The notes beneath the pieces were generated by a model. It had not been told where the DNA came from and made no database searches. It was given only the letters and a program-made list of their open reading frames with translations. A program made the translations under genes and the position numbers. From NCBI RefSeq assembly GCF_020360975.1, contig NW_025408671.1, positions 4,712,001 through 4,776,000 of the forward strand: a stretch of DNA of 64,000 nucleotides, given 5' to 3'. The DNA comes from Hirsutella rhossiliensis. Its lineage: Eukaryota; Ascomycota; Sordariomycetes; Hypocreales; Ophiocordycipitaceae. Positions within the stretch are counted from its first letter, which is position 1, and the number at the start of each line of letters is the position of its first letter. This document shows positions 1 through 13,418 of the stretch, piece after piece.

Positions 1-849
1 GTACCAGGAAGGCGAGTGTGGCGAGGTTGAGTAACGCAGCGACATGGCTCCGGTCGACAGCTGGGGTTTGAACAATGGCGATTGTGAAGTACAGTCCCCG
101 TAGGGACGCCCGAGGCAAGCCATGGCTTTGGGAAGCTCGCCGGCGGGATGAGGTGCGCAAGCCGCAATGCAAGGCAGCGACTGAGGCGGTATTGGCAATG
201 GCACCATGGCTTGCAGCGGCCGTGCATCCACGGTGAGTTGAGATGATGGACGAGGCCCCCTTTGATGACTCTGCACAGTCTGCAGCGATATCCAGGAGGA
301 ATCGACTCTGCTTACTCATCGACCCGTCCGGAGGCAAGCATGGCACAGGTACCGGCCATGTACTCACGATAGAGCTCCGCAAGCAACTCGGTCAGTTTGA
401 GGAGCCAAGGTTGCGCCTCTTTTGGCCGACAAACCTGCACGCGATTAAGTTACCAATTGTCCCCCTTTTCCTTGCCTCTTGCTTTTTCTTCGACTTGTGG
501 CCTGAATTGCTTTTGGAAATGACGGGTCTCGGTCAATTCTTGTTCCAATCTCTCGTACTGTAAATCGACGTCTGCGGGCCAGCCCATCTGTACAAGTAAG
601 TAGCTACGTACTTTCCTAGGTAGGTTAGGTACCTACCTAGACAACTCCAAGGCAGACCAGAGAGGTCAATGCGACGGCCAAGCATCGTCTAATCCCAGCT
701 CTCTCTCTCTCTCTCCTCTCCCATTTGCCTTTCTTTCCTTTTCGCTCTCCACCTCCCCGGCATCAAACGAGAGAGAGAGTGAGAGAGTGAGAGAGTGAGA
801 GAGAGTGTGTGAGCTGGGAAATGCCCAGTCCCGCTCCGCCATCCACGCC
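1..849. other. Upstream intergenic region of the GH47 gene
   Basis: I see no convincing gene. The one open stretch (about 243-563) has no recognisable protein features and no supporting splice sites. Positions 592-650 hold a cluster of palindromic TAGGTACCTA-type motifs. The last 150 bases before the mannosidase start are CT-rich and then GA-rich, and they probably include its 5' UTR. Confidence 0.5.
698..806. repeat. CT tract followed by complementary GA tract in the 5' leader
   Basis: A (CT)n run at about 698-717 is followed, some 50 bases later, by a GAGAGAGTGAGAGAG-type run at about 769-806. The two arms are largely complementary and could pair into a hairpin in the leader of the GH47 mRNA. 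Such tracts are also common promoter microsatellites in fungi. Confidence 0.7.
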
Positions 850-2662
<1,813 letters not shown>

Positions 2663-3912
2663 ACGCTCCCACGCCTCCAACCAACCTTGCCACGGCCATG
2701 GTCTACGGAGTGGACATTGAACCAAGTAAAGGCCGGAGTTATGTGCTGCCAGCGCTCCGCATTAGGATCCTCGGATCATGCTGTCTACTCTGTCTGGCAT
2801 CTTCCCGGCTTGGAAAGAGCATCATCTGCTGGCAGATTGCAATGGTTGGCATCGTGGCAAACACTAAAGCGAGCTTGAATATCCCGGCGGGTGCAAGGCG
2901 ACGACGCCACAAGGGGCGGCACCAGCCTGCGTGAAGCTCGAGACTTACTTTCCCCGGGCAGCGTTGGAAATGTTGATGATGTATGAGCGTGTACGGGGAA
3001 ACGTTGCAGATGATGTATAGAATGGGTCTGGTAGTCGTGGCGGAAGAGCAGGGAACCGCGAGTCGTGGGAGGCTCGATCGGATGGGCTGCCACCGGCCCC
3101 CATTGCCGATTCCACAATGATCGGAATCTTTGATGGCAGATATGGATGCCCGGCGTAATGAGGATACCTTGTACAACACGTTGTTTGCATGGAAGACGAG
3201 CGAAATGAAGAGTGACCAATGTGCATTTTCCCGAGGTGCCAACTACCAAAGCAAAAAATTCTCGTCGCGTACCCTGTTTCTGGCCGAGATGTTGTTCATG
3301 CCAAGCATCATCAGCGACCAAAAACCATTCTTCCTCTGTTTTTGTCATTTTCGGTTTTCCCCCTTTCCTTCTCTCCGCTCCTCCCTTCGCCTCACCCCCT
3401 TTGTCTGTCCGTTCCATCCTCAAGTTCTTCCATGTCGTTGTATTAGGCGTCTTCATTGTCGCGGAAGCGCCGTCGCAGTAGGCAGCCTCAGGAGTTGCGG
3501 TCAAACTAGATTGCCCCGGGGATGTTAGAGCCCAAGACGAACAAAGCCTTTGCGGCGAATCCAAGCAGCGTGTGTGTGGGGGTTTGAACCTTGCTATTTT
3601 CTCTCATCTCCCTCTCTCATGATGGGCGATCAAGGCCCTGATTGTCGAGCAGGCCAGGCAGAAAAGCCACGTCGTCGCGCCCTCCCAGACAGGGAGTGAG
3701 AGGAAGGCGTCGAAGAGGCCACCACCGGGTTTTGCTGTGGCAAGGGGCCGTGTGCTCTCATGTCAACGCGTCGGTCGAACTTAACGGGGACGACGAAAAA
3801 AAACATAATGATATAGAAAAGAGGGGGGATCGAAAGTAAAGGAGCAAGACTCACGGCTGGATATCTCCGAGGGCTGGGAAAAGCACGCCGAAGTTCCCCC
3901 CTCGAGCCGAAG
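2663..3912. other. Intergenic region between convergent genes
   Basis: About 1.25 kb between the ends of the mannosidase (+) and the next gene (-). It should hold both 3' UTRs. The overlapping open stretches on both strands show no domain, consistent codon bias or splice pattern, so I call no gene. Confidence 0.5.
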
Positions 3913-5373
3913 CTAGTCGGGGAGACGCACGGCGTAGAACCATCCTTCGTCGGTGACGTACCAGCGGCACGACATGCGGTCAATAGTATAGCGGTTGCGC
4001 TGGGTCCAGTTGCCGTCAACCTCGCGAACGTAATAGAAGCGGCTGGGGTCATCGTCCCCGGGCTTGAAGTCCTGGGGCTCAAAGAGCTTGTTCTGGTGCG
4101 CAAACTGGATCTGCCGAAGCATCTCCTCGTTGGGGGTGCGCCCGAGGCCAGACACTTCGGGATTGTTTCCATTACCTGCCATGAAGGGCACCGCCGGTCC
4201 GCCGCCGCCGGGCGCGACGACGGGGATGGGCCCCTGCACCATGGTCGGGCCGATAAACGGCTGGCCGACACCACCGCCCGCGGCCGGAGCGGCGGGGAAG
4301 TAGGCCTGTCCGTTGATCATGATGGGCTGCTGCTGCTGATGGCCCGGAGAGACGAAGCCCTGCTGCTGCGGGGCGACGACGTAGTTGGGCTGGCCAACAG
4401 GGGCGGCCTGGGGCTGCTGCGAGGAGAAGGAGACGTTAGCCGACGATTCTTTTCGATGGCGACGATGAGGCATGAATGTGACAGATGGATAAGAAGAAGA
4501 CGATAAAACATAAGTGCGATGCTACGACATGACAGGGACGGGCGGGTGCCACTTGGCGACGAGGACATGAGACGAGAGAGAAGGCGACTGCAGCCAGGCG
4601 ACTAAACAAGCGTGAGTGAGAGGGTGAGAGACAAGACTGCTCACGAAAGGGGGTAATAAATATCGGTTGGCACTTGCATAATAGGGATACCCGCCCGTGT
4701 AAAACGTCCTGGGGACCAAGACGGAAAAGGTGGCGGCCGAGGGCTCCATGCGCGGCGCAGGGCAAGGAGCGACGAGGGGAACATAGTGGATGGAAGGAGG
4801 AAGACCGACTTGGACGCCCTGGGGGACCGGGTCGAAGCGAGGCACGTAGAGGTGCGGGATGGGCCCAAAGGTGGTGTCCGGGACGGGCGGCTGGAAGTTG
4901 ACGCCCATGGGGGGCGCGGCGGTGTTGGCGTAGTCGGCCATGTTGACGGGATGCTGCTGCTGTCCGATGAAGGTGACGGGGTGGTGAGGCAGGTGAGGCA
5001 GGTGAGGCAGGTGGAGGTTGTTGTGGTGGTGGTGGTGCAGGTGGTGGAGGTGGTGAAGAGGGTAGGGCGTAGGAGGCGGCGGGTTGGCGATGCTGGGGCC
5101 CGCGTTGTTGACGTGAACGGGCGGCTGGCCTGCAAAGCTGATGCTACGCGTCGGGTCCGCGGCCGTGTACCAGGCCGTGGCAGCAGCACCGCCGAGCGCA
5201 GGGAAGCTCTCCGGCTGGTTGCCCTCGGCGACGGCGTTGCCGCTGGCAATCGACGCCGTCGACTTCTTGCTCGACTCGTCGAAGCGCACCTGCCGCGGAG
5301 GCGTCTCGTTGTCCGCGGTGCGGAGACGGCGGCTCGTCTTGGGAGACTTGGCCTCGCCTCCTGCCTCGGGCAT
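3913..5373 (-). CDS. Conserved fungal protein of unknown function, Pro/Gln/His-rich
   Basis: Two exons on the minus strand, 5373-4645 and 4521-3913, joined in phase 0 by a 123-nt intron (GTGAGC donor, TAG acceptor), give 445 aa. The ATG at 5373 begins MPEAGGEAK; an upstream in-frame TTG is not a plausible start. The N-terminal two thirds are low complexity: Pro-rich, with a His run and three HLP repeats (coded near 4985-5045), then Gln- and Gly-rich stretches. The last 80 residues look folded and conserved, with a charged segment around FEPQDFKPGDDDPSRFYY, then REVDGNWTQRNR and the terminal RWYVTDEGWFYAVRLPD. I recall this C-terminal block from other ascomycete hypothetical proteins but know no function. 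No membrane segment or signal peptide is seen. The acceptor could be wrong by a few residues, but it is the only one I found that keeps the frame. Confidence 0.8.
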
Positions 5374-5790
5374 GGCTTGGGTCTTGAGGCCCCCCAATGC
5401 CGCTGCGTGTGCAGAGAAGAGGGCGGCGGTGGTGGGTTTTGATATCCTTGTGTGTGTGTGTGTGTGTGTGTGCTTCCTTTATGCTTGGGGCCCCCTTCCC
5501 GTGAGGTTGGGAGTGGGACAAGAGAGAGAGAGAGACGATGCTGATGAAGGACGACGAAGAGAGGGTGGCCAGGCGAGAAAAAGAAGGACGGGGTGATGTC
5601 AGGGTTTTCCAACAGCTGGCAGCCCGGGACGCGCAGAGATAAGGGGCAGCTGTTGCTCGCCACTTGTCCAGCAACCAAATCTCCGAGGGGAAAACCCTGC
5701 CCAGGAAAACTCTGCCCAGCCCTCGTGGCCAGCAACGTGTTCGGTCCAGGCCAATCAACCCGGACAATAGGAGCAGATTCACTCGGGGCT
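5374..5790. other. Promoter and leader region of the 3913-5373 gene
   Basis: This interval lies upstream of the minus-strand gene starting at 5373 and downstream of the transcription factor gene. It has a (TG)n run at 5449-5472 and a GA run at about 5521-5535. A minus-strand frame is open through it by chance and has no protein-like features. The true terminal exon of the transcription factor may lie partly within it. Confidence 0.45.
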
Positions 5791-5944
5791 GCTGAATAGG
5801 GGGAGGGGGTGTGCCGTTTCCAGGGCAGCCAATGCCCATGGCAACGCAGAGCAGAAGCCACGAGGAGAACGTGAAGAGGACGCAGAGAGAGGGAGAGACG
5901 GAACAAGAGGCAGACGGACGGAGAGATAGAAGCGCCAGACTTAC

Positions 5945-8853
5945 GATTTGCTGCAACACCCACGAGTACGACTGTGGCTGAGACTGCGGCATGCCCAGAG
6001 GACTGATGGTAGCCGGCCCACTCGTCTGGCCACCCAAAGACGCCGAGAACCTCCGCGGCAGCTGCTGCTGCTGTGGCTGCTGCTGCCTTTTCGGTTGCGA
6101 CGGCGGCGGCGGCGGTTGTTGTCGAGCGGAGCCCTCTTGGCTGGCCCCAGGACGTCCACCGACGGGTTGAGCGGCTGCCTCGGACTTCAGTGACTCTCCG
6201 CCGTTGGCACCCGCCCCTGGGCCCGCTTCGCCCGGCCTCTTGGTCATTTGCCTCCGCTTAGACGGACCGCCCCGCTGTGTATCCTTGGCCTCGGCATTCA
6301 GCGACGGCGACAGGGTCGTGAAGAACTCCTCGACCGACTGCAGCTCGGGCTTTTGCTCCAGCACGGCATCCTCGCCCTTTTCCTTCTTCTTGTTAATGGT
6401 GGGATCCAGGAAGTCGGCGTCAGACACACCGTGTGGGTATTTGCTGAACCAGTCGCCGTAATGGATGATGGAAGAGGCGGCAGATCCGTCGCCGTTGGGC
6501 GTGCCCGACCGAGACGCGTTCATGGCGTTGCGATACTGCGTGCGAATGTTCTCCACCATCCAATGAAACATGCCCCAGTACCGCGTCGTCTTGCGCAGGA
6601 ACCGGATGTTGACGCCCGAGTTGGCCTCGGCCGCGGCCTTGACAGCCGGGCTGCCGGAGAAGATGCTCATGATGTGTATCGTTGTCGAGGAGAAAGCACA
6701 GTAGCCGGCAAAGGGCGCCGAGACGCAGCACTGGGACTGCTCCGAGTCCCTGAGTATCTCCGATATCCGGTTGGCGGCGGTAAAGGTTCGGGCGCCGACG
6801 TGGGACAGAAAGTCCCTGGGCGCCTCCAGCCCGGCCCGGCCATTGGCGAAGGTCACGCCCGCCTGACTCAAGAAGAGCGTGTTCTGCTGGATCGACAGAT
6901 GCAAGAGGAGGAACTGGCTTGCCGTCTTCTCGGTAATCTGCAGGTCGAGATTGTCCGGCGTGTACTGAAAGCTCGCGGGAAGGGTGCGGGTAAAGGTGTC
7001 GATGTCGTTGACGAGCTTGGCGTAGTCGGACTCGGGGCTCCACATGGGGTGCGAATCCATCTCCTTGCCGCCCTGGTTGAGGTAGGTGATGATGCGCCCC
7101 CAGATGGCTATGGATCGGATGGTGAAGGCAGCCACGCCCATGTTCTCTTTCGCCGGGACCAGCTGCCTGTCCCCTTGGCACGAGTCGGGCGGGGGCGCGG
7201 TGCCGTCGAGAGATTCCGTCTGGACGGGCATGTCGAGCTGAAAATATCTCTCGCCGACGGGCAGCGGAATCCTGATGGACTCTTCCTTGATAAACATGGG
7301 CCGATCAGACCCGGACGAGTTGAAGCGATCCATCAGGAAGCACGCCCACATGATTCGCCGGCGAATCTCGCGATCGACGAAGCTCAGCGGCATCTTGGCG
7401 GTGCGGCACAGCGGATCGTACTCGAGGTCCTTGTGCAGCTGGAGGGCAAATGCCATGCGGATGGCCTGGCCCCCCAGCGCCCAGCTGCGACCGCCGTGGC
7501 AGGTTCCGAATTCGTGCAGGCCCAGGATCAGGAGGCAGGTCAAGATGGTGATGTTGGGCCACTCATATCTCCTGGTGCAGATGTCTCGAGCGCGCGAGGC
7601 CCATTCTTCTCCGCGGAGGAACTGGCGCGGAGTCGGGCTGATCTTGGGATTGGGCGTGAAGCGTGCTGCCACGGCGCAGACGGACAGGACCAGCACGGGC
7701 GGCAGCGCATCGTTCCTGGGACAAGAGTTAGCGTACGTGGGACTCGGGTTGGCCGAGACAGGGGGCGAGCTCACCTCAGCTTGCGCATGTAGCTCGGCTT
7801 GTGGAGGAGATGATAGGCCTGGCCATAGACCTTCTCGAAAAAGACCTCGGCGAGGTGCTCCTGGACGTCCTTGGACGGCAAGGCGTCGATACCTTCGCGG
7901 AAGAGCTTGTTCTCTTCCTCTTCTTGAACCTCGACGGAGGCAGATTCGTCGGCGGCGACGTCGGGGAGCTTGGGCTTGGATGGGGCCTTGACCCAAGCCT
8001 CGAGATCGGCGCCAAAGGCCTCGTCGAGGCCGCGCTTCCTCGAGGCCGGCTGCCTGGTGGGGGGGCCAGCACCCGGCATTGAGGGCTTGACGACGGCGCG
8101 GACGACGGGTGGGGAGCCTTCGTGGTCGGCCTTTGGGACGATTTTGATGATGCGCTCCTCCATGCGCTTGAGGCGCTTGTCGAGCATGGCCATGTAGTCG
8201 GTGCGGGGCGCGGCCTTGCGGGTGGTGACCTTGTAGACACAGGGGATGCGGGAGCGCATGCAGTGCTTGCAGGCGGGCTTCTCGCCCGAGCAGCGTATCT
8301 TCTTGCGACGACATGCGATGCAGGCAAGCGGCAGGCGCTTGCGGTCCTTGCCGGCCTTTGTCTTGAGCTCGCTCCATGCGGGCGTGGCGCCGTTCTTGTC
8401 GTCATGGGCCCTGCCGCCGAGGTCGGTGCCGTCGCCGCGGCCGCGGAGGGCGAAGTCGTCGGCGGCCGGGTCTTCGAAGGAGTTTGCGGTGGGCGAGTTG
8501 CGATCCTGGGTGCTCTCGTCCGAGGTTCCGGGGCTCGATCTGCGGTTCTCGGAGCTCGCGCGCAAGGCGGGCGCGGCCATGGCATGGGAGGCCGGGGGAT
8601 GGCGATGCTGCTGGTGTTGTCGTTGTTGTTGTTGCTTGTGGTGGGAATAGTCGTCGTCGAAGCTGAGGGGAGGAGACTGGTCGGGCAAGGAGGTGAAGGG
8701 AAGGGAAAAGCCGTTGAAGTGAGAGGCGGCCATGGCGGGGACGGAGGCGTCGTGTAAGCCGGCGACGTCGGGCTGGTGATGGAAGGGTTGGGCGGAGGCG
8801 GGATAAGCATGGCGGACTTGATGAGGATTCACATGAGGCGGGCCGGTCGACAT
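5945..8853 (-). CDS. Zn2Cys6 fungal-specific transcription factor (3' end unresolved)
   Basis: Nuclear regulator with a Gal4-type binuclear zinc cluster. Exon 1 is 8853-7775 and exon 2 is 7715-5945, joined by a 59-nt intron (GTGAGC donor, GCTAAC branch, CAG acceptor), giving at least 950 aa. The zinc ligands are Cys 178, 181, 188, 195, 198 and 205 (C-x2-C-x6-C-x6-C-x2-C-x6-C), with the basic run RRKKIR between them. A short linker and a probable dimerisation helix (MLDKRLKRMEERI) follow. The middle region matches the fungal_trans family: a block around TCLLILGLHEFGTCHGGRSW, then RRIMWACFLMDRF. The N-terminus is Pro/His/Gln-rich; the C-terminus, after about residue 850, is Gln/Pro-rich, as in activation regions. 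Exon 2 ends at a strong GTAAGT donor (5944). The next exon is unclear: the first AG downstream (exon from 5791) opens a very long frame, so the last few residues are not assigned. The target pathway is unknown. Confidence 0.87.
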
Positions 8854-9104
8854 GATGGCGGACAAGGCCTGCAGGCTTGGCGGCACGTCACCGATGAAGA
8901 GGGTCGCGAGGGTCAATCGGCCGGGCTCAGTGCGAGAGTTTCCACGTCATGATACGGGGATCTCTGGAGGGTGTCCAGAGGATCCAAGGAAAGAGGCGCT
9001 GGTCGTCGGTGTCGAGGCGATGGTTGTGGTGAAGAGGACGAGAGCGAGGGAGTGTGGGGTGTGGGTGGGTGAGAATAGTCGTGAGCGGGCGAGGGGGGGC
9101 CGAC

Positions 9105-9142
9105 GAGGAGGAGGAGGAGGAGGAGGAGGAGGAGGAGGAGGA
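9105..9142. repeat. (GAG)n microsatellite
   Basis: About twelve near-perfect GAG units, followed by more purine-rich sequence to about 9155. It lies about 250 bases upstream of the transcription factor ATG and probably sits in its leader or promoter. Confidence 0.9.
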
Positions 9143-11718
9143 AGAGAAGGAGGGGCTGGTGGGGCGCCTTGGCAGAGGAGCAAGAAGACGACAGGGGTCG
9201 AGGACGATGGTGGTGCATAGGCGAGGTGAGGTAAGAATGAGCTATCATACATACAGAGATGCAGAGATGGATGGAAAAGGATGGGGAGGTTAAGCGTGCC
9301 GTTATAAAGCTGTCTCTGCCTTGGTACCGACGCTGTCTCGCTGCCCGCCGTAGACTTTGCTAGGGGACGAGGCTCGCCGTGGAGGGTGGAGAGGGGCGGG
9401 ATTGGAGATTGGAGAGGGAGGGGGTGGGGGATGCGGGTTGGGGGTGTGTGAGAAGCACCACCATGGTTTCCTTCGTTTTGCGAGGTATGGATATTCGTGT
9501 ATGGTGGTGGTGGTGGTGGCTGGTGCTGCGATGGTGATGCTGGTGATGATGATGCCGGATACGGGAGTAGTCACGGACGAGGAGGAGAGAGGCGAGAGAG
9601 GAGAGGAGAAGACGGAAGGAGCAAGAGGGCGATCACGGGGCTCCTTGCCCGACGCACAAAGACCGCCTCGGGTACTGGGAGAGGACGTGGGCGCGCGAGC
9701 TCGGCTTGACCGTGTTGCAAGTAGATGTCAGGTATCTGCACTCGCGCCTTCTTCTGCAGACGTCGTCGCACATTGGGTGACTCGAGCCTGCAATAGAGTT
9801 GACAGGCAAGGAAAACAGATATAGATGTTGGTTCATTGAACATCAATACCTTGTGTATCCATCCTATAGCTGTCATATAGGATGTATCCGTATACCGTAC
9901 ATCCATCTACGTAACACGGGGCAGAAGCGGCCAACGTCGAGACGCACTCTGTCGCTCGCTTCCCGGCGTGTTGAGTCCGTGGGGGTTCCTTTCCCCTTGA
10001 TTTTCTCGTCCCTTGTCCTTCCTCGTCCTCGTCTTCTTCTTTCCTGCACCCCTTCCTTGGAGCTTGGTCCGCCAGGTGCGCCCGCGCCCCCCCTCCTCCT
10101 CCTCCGCCTCCTCGTCTTGAAGCGGGTTTCACGCTGGCCGGTCGCGTGATGGCCAATGGACAGGCGCCGGTCTGACGGGGCCGGCGGCGCGCTGGCTAGT
10201 GCAAAGCTTAACCAACAACCGTGTGTCCCGGAGGGGCGGGTAGCTTTGCCCGCCGTTGTGGCCAGTCGCATCTGTTTCGGTTTGCGATGGATCGTCTCCC
10301 ACCTTTGGCTGTCGAGCAACCGGCTAGCCTGTGGCGGTGCTGAAGCGCAAGGGACGGCCGAGGCCCCAGAGAGTGGCGGACGGATGGAGCTTTGACCACC
10401 GGGGTTGACTGCGCAGCGGAAGAAGCTTATACGGTGGTTGCGGTTGCTGTAGTACGGATTTCCGAGTAAGCTTTCCGCCCTTTGTCACTGGACCTGGCCC
10501 CGCTGCAGAGGGCCATGCACGTGCACAGGGCCTGTGTGAGAGGAGGTACTCCACGGTGCTGCTCGTTAGTTAGTGCTCTGCGTGTAAGCGACGAGAGAGT
10601 CTTTTGGCCACTCTTGGTCCATTGTCGGCGGCATTGAGGGAGGGATGGAGGTCTATAGGTTAGGCAAGAAGATTGGAGAAAATCTTTTGTCCTGTAATTA
10701 TCTACTAATCAGCGGACCCTTGATATTACCAGCTCCTTCCAGCGGTACTGAATACCTACCTGCTCACAGGTACTGCAACTTAGGTGCCTACCTAGGTGCC
10801 TTAGGTAGCGGACAGCCGGCCATCAGGGTACCCCGAGCGTACCTGACAAACGGCGCGCAAAAGCCAAAGGGCCGCCGGTGGCCACGAGCGCCAACAGCGA
10901 CTGGCCCGGGCGGTTTTCTCAGCGGTCCGCAAGCCCCCAAAGCCACGCCGAAAAGCCTAAAGGGCTCTTTGAAGGGAGCAACGTGGGGACCAGAGACGGC
11001 ATGTCGACCTGCGGTCCCTTTCCATGTCTACAAAGGCGGTACAAGCACGGGAACGTGCAGCACCGTGCCGTACACAATAGCTCTGGCTGGCGCCAGCTTT
11101 TACTGTACGTATCTGTATGTGGCGTGCGGAGTCTGCACTCCGCAAAGGCATGGATGGACCCCCCCGGCCCTGCTGTACTGTGCTGTATTTCCCTTCATCT
11201 TTGCTTCCTCCCGTCTTCACGGTCGTCTCTCTACACAGGTAGGTACCTAGCTAGCTAGGTATTCATTAAGTTACTGTATTGTCTGTTTTCGCAAGTACAG
11301 AGTACTGTACAAGTATACATGTGTAATTACCAGGTACCTACCTACCTATATCCGTATACAACAATACAACCACGCAAACGGAACCAGGCCGCGTGCGGAA
11401 CGGCGGAAATGGCCCGTCGTGGAGACACACGTTCGAGGCGTGCACGCACTCACTCCGTACTTACACTTCGATCACGCAGCATGACAGCCGCAGCAATCTG
11501 CAGCGTGCATGTACTCGTGCAGGCACCCCATGTACACACCCACCGCGCCTGCCGCCGCAGATACCTCATGTCTCGCTATTGGACCTGTGCTTCGGCAGAC
11601 GTCCAACGGGCTCCACGGGTGGCGCCTGCTCCCTTCCCAACGAGGCAATGCGCCATCACATGCATCCGAACGCCTCTTTTCTTTGCCTCGCAGCCCGAGG
11701 CGCGACGACGATTCTCCA

Positions 11719-11794
11719 TCACACACACACACAAGACTGCACACAAAGGCTGCACACACACAAGACTGCACACAAAGGCTGCACACACACAAAG

Positions 11795-11828
<34 letters not shown>
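11719..11828. repeat. (CA)n array with interspersed CTGCACACAAAGG units
   Basis: CA dinucleotide runs are interrupted by a recurring unit reading GACTGCACACAAAGGCTG, present twice in full, with a variant at the 3' side. This is a compound minisatellite rather than a simple CA repeat. Confidence 0.85.
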
Positions 11829-11830
<2 letters not shown>

Positions 11831-13360
11831 GACTGCGGTGCAGTACGCGCGGAGCATTCTGCTCCATCGTGCATGAATTCGTGTCAAGGTTCGTTCGGGT
11901 AGAAACAAAGCACCCCTCGTCTCCCTTAATTAGCGCCATGGCAAGTTCCGGACAGCAGAAAGAGGCAGGCCGGCCCCGGCTTACACACAGATCCTGGATG
12001 TCTTTTTTTCTTAGCGTTTCGGAAGCTCGCCGACGTCTGCCACGGCCACGATTCGACTGCCGAGGCTTGCTGTATCTCGACCCTTTTTTTTTTCCACCGC
12101 TGCTTCGTATCTCGACCCTCGCTTACTGTTTCCCGGCATGTAATGAAACCGGGTTTATGACGTGATTGTCCACTGTCTGTTTCTTTTGACCAGATATTAA
12201 TTACTGCACGTCATCGAATGAGGAACAATGTCAGCAAGAAAAAAGGGCCGACGTTTAAAGTACAGACAGCCCTTTCCTTGGCCAACGTCGGCCCTTGGTC
12301 CAAAAATCTTGTCTCCGGCCGGGACTTGCCTGGTCTTGTTTGTTTTGTGCAACCTGTTTAACCTCATCCATCTCCTGTCGTCGACACAAAACATGCAGGT
12401 TTCCACACACACAGCGTTGCCGTGACTAACATGTTGCCACTCTTGTACCGCAGGGCAATATCTCGGCGCACATATATGCCACCCACCGCCACACTCACTC
12501 ACTCGCTGGGCTGGGCAGTCACACAGCGTGAGCGGTGCCTGACCTGCCCTGCCCTGGTGATGGCCAACACATGGGAACACATGGGCGGGGATGCTGCCTT
12601 GGCCGAGGCGGACCGTCAGGGACCGGGCTCGGGGAACAAACCTTTTGATATAGTCTAATCTGGTTAGAGACGAATAATGCCTGAGGCGAGCATGCATGGC
12701 CCGGGCAGTCCAAGCGCCGGGCTCTTGTGGCAAAGGGCTGTCTGTGATTTGATCGTGGGCCGTCTTGCGCAAGGTGCAAGGTCCTTCTGCCCCAAGGCCG
12801 AGGGAGCGAACAAGGAGGCATTCGGACTTTTCTCGCTGCCTGTCTGTCATTCATTCGGCCGTTAGCGAGCACGCGCCCCATCAAGGTGCCGAGCCGACGC
12901 CCCACTTCTCGGCGAGCGCCGGAGGGCCCAGAGCCTGCGGCGGCTGCCCGTTCCGCAGGCGAACCCGCCCGTGCCTGCTTGGTCTTGAATAGTATTGACT
13001 TACCCCCTGTAATTACTTTTTGGCCGTCGCAGGACCTGGACCTGGCTGGACGTGGCGTCATTGCAGGGGGAGGGGGGACGCGAGCCAGCCCACAGCCCTA
13101 CCGTCGACGCCCCTTTTTTGTTTTCCCACGATGCATCATCCCATCACCTCGCCTCGCATCGCCTCGCATCGCATCGCATCGCATTCATCACGCCACTGGG
13201 TATCGCTGCACGCACGCACATGCATGTACTGTATGTACAACGTCAGCATTCATCACAACACCCAGCGCTAAAGCAAAGGCCAAGCAAGGCTCATGCAGAG
13301 AAGGAAAAAATACGCCCGTCGCCATGCAGCCTCGAGACACACGCAGAGCCGAGACAAGAC

Positions 13361-13410
13361 ATCCATCCATCCATCCATCCATCCATCCATCCATCCATCC
13401 ATCCATCCAT
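13361..13410. repeat. (ATCC)n microsatellite
   Basis: About twelve perfect ATCC units directly downstream of the separase stop codon, probably in its 3' UTR. On the mRNA strand it reads GGAT repeats. Confidence 0.95.
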
Positions 13411-13418
13411 TTTCCAAG

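Larger units (their letters stand above)
8854..13418. other. Long gene-free interval (4.5 kb)
   Basis: The region lies upstream of the transcription factor and downstream of separase, both on the minus strand. It should contain the transcription factor promoter and leader. I find only short frames without domains or splice logic. It carries several microsatellites (listed separately) and repeated TAGGTACCTA-type palindromes near 10,750-10,810, 11,235-11,260 and 11,330-11,350. Non-coding transcripts are possible but nothing in the sequence shows one. Confidence 0.5.

Noticed and set aside
243..563. Plus-strand open frame of 106 codons
   Set aside because: No domain, no upstream signals, and hydrophobic C-terminus typical of translated T-rich non-coding DNA.
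2785..3564. Minus-strand frame of 259 codons in the 3' intergenic region
   Set aside because: No recognisable motif and overlapped by several equally poor frames; likely chance.
6248..7792. 514-codon plus-strand frame
   Set aside because: Opposite the transcription factor exon 2; no independent domain.
5144..8377. 1077-codon minus-strand frame as a single protein
   Set aside because: Its middle is exon 2 of the Zn2Cys6 factor, but its start lies in the wrong frame of exon 1, and its end reads antisense-like, low-complexity sequence into the next gene.
12197..12850. Minus-strand frame of 217 codons in the gene-free interval
   Set aside because: Cys and His are scattered without motif spacing, and there is no splice or codon-bias support.
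13361..13410. ATCC tract as a CRISPR-like or telomeric array
   Set aside because: It is a perfect tetranucleotide microsatellite without spacers; fungi lack CRISPR.
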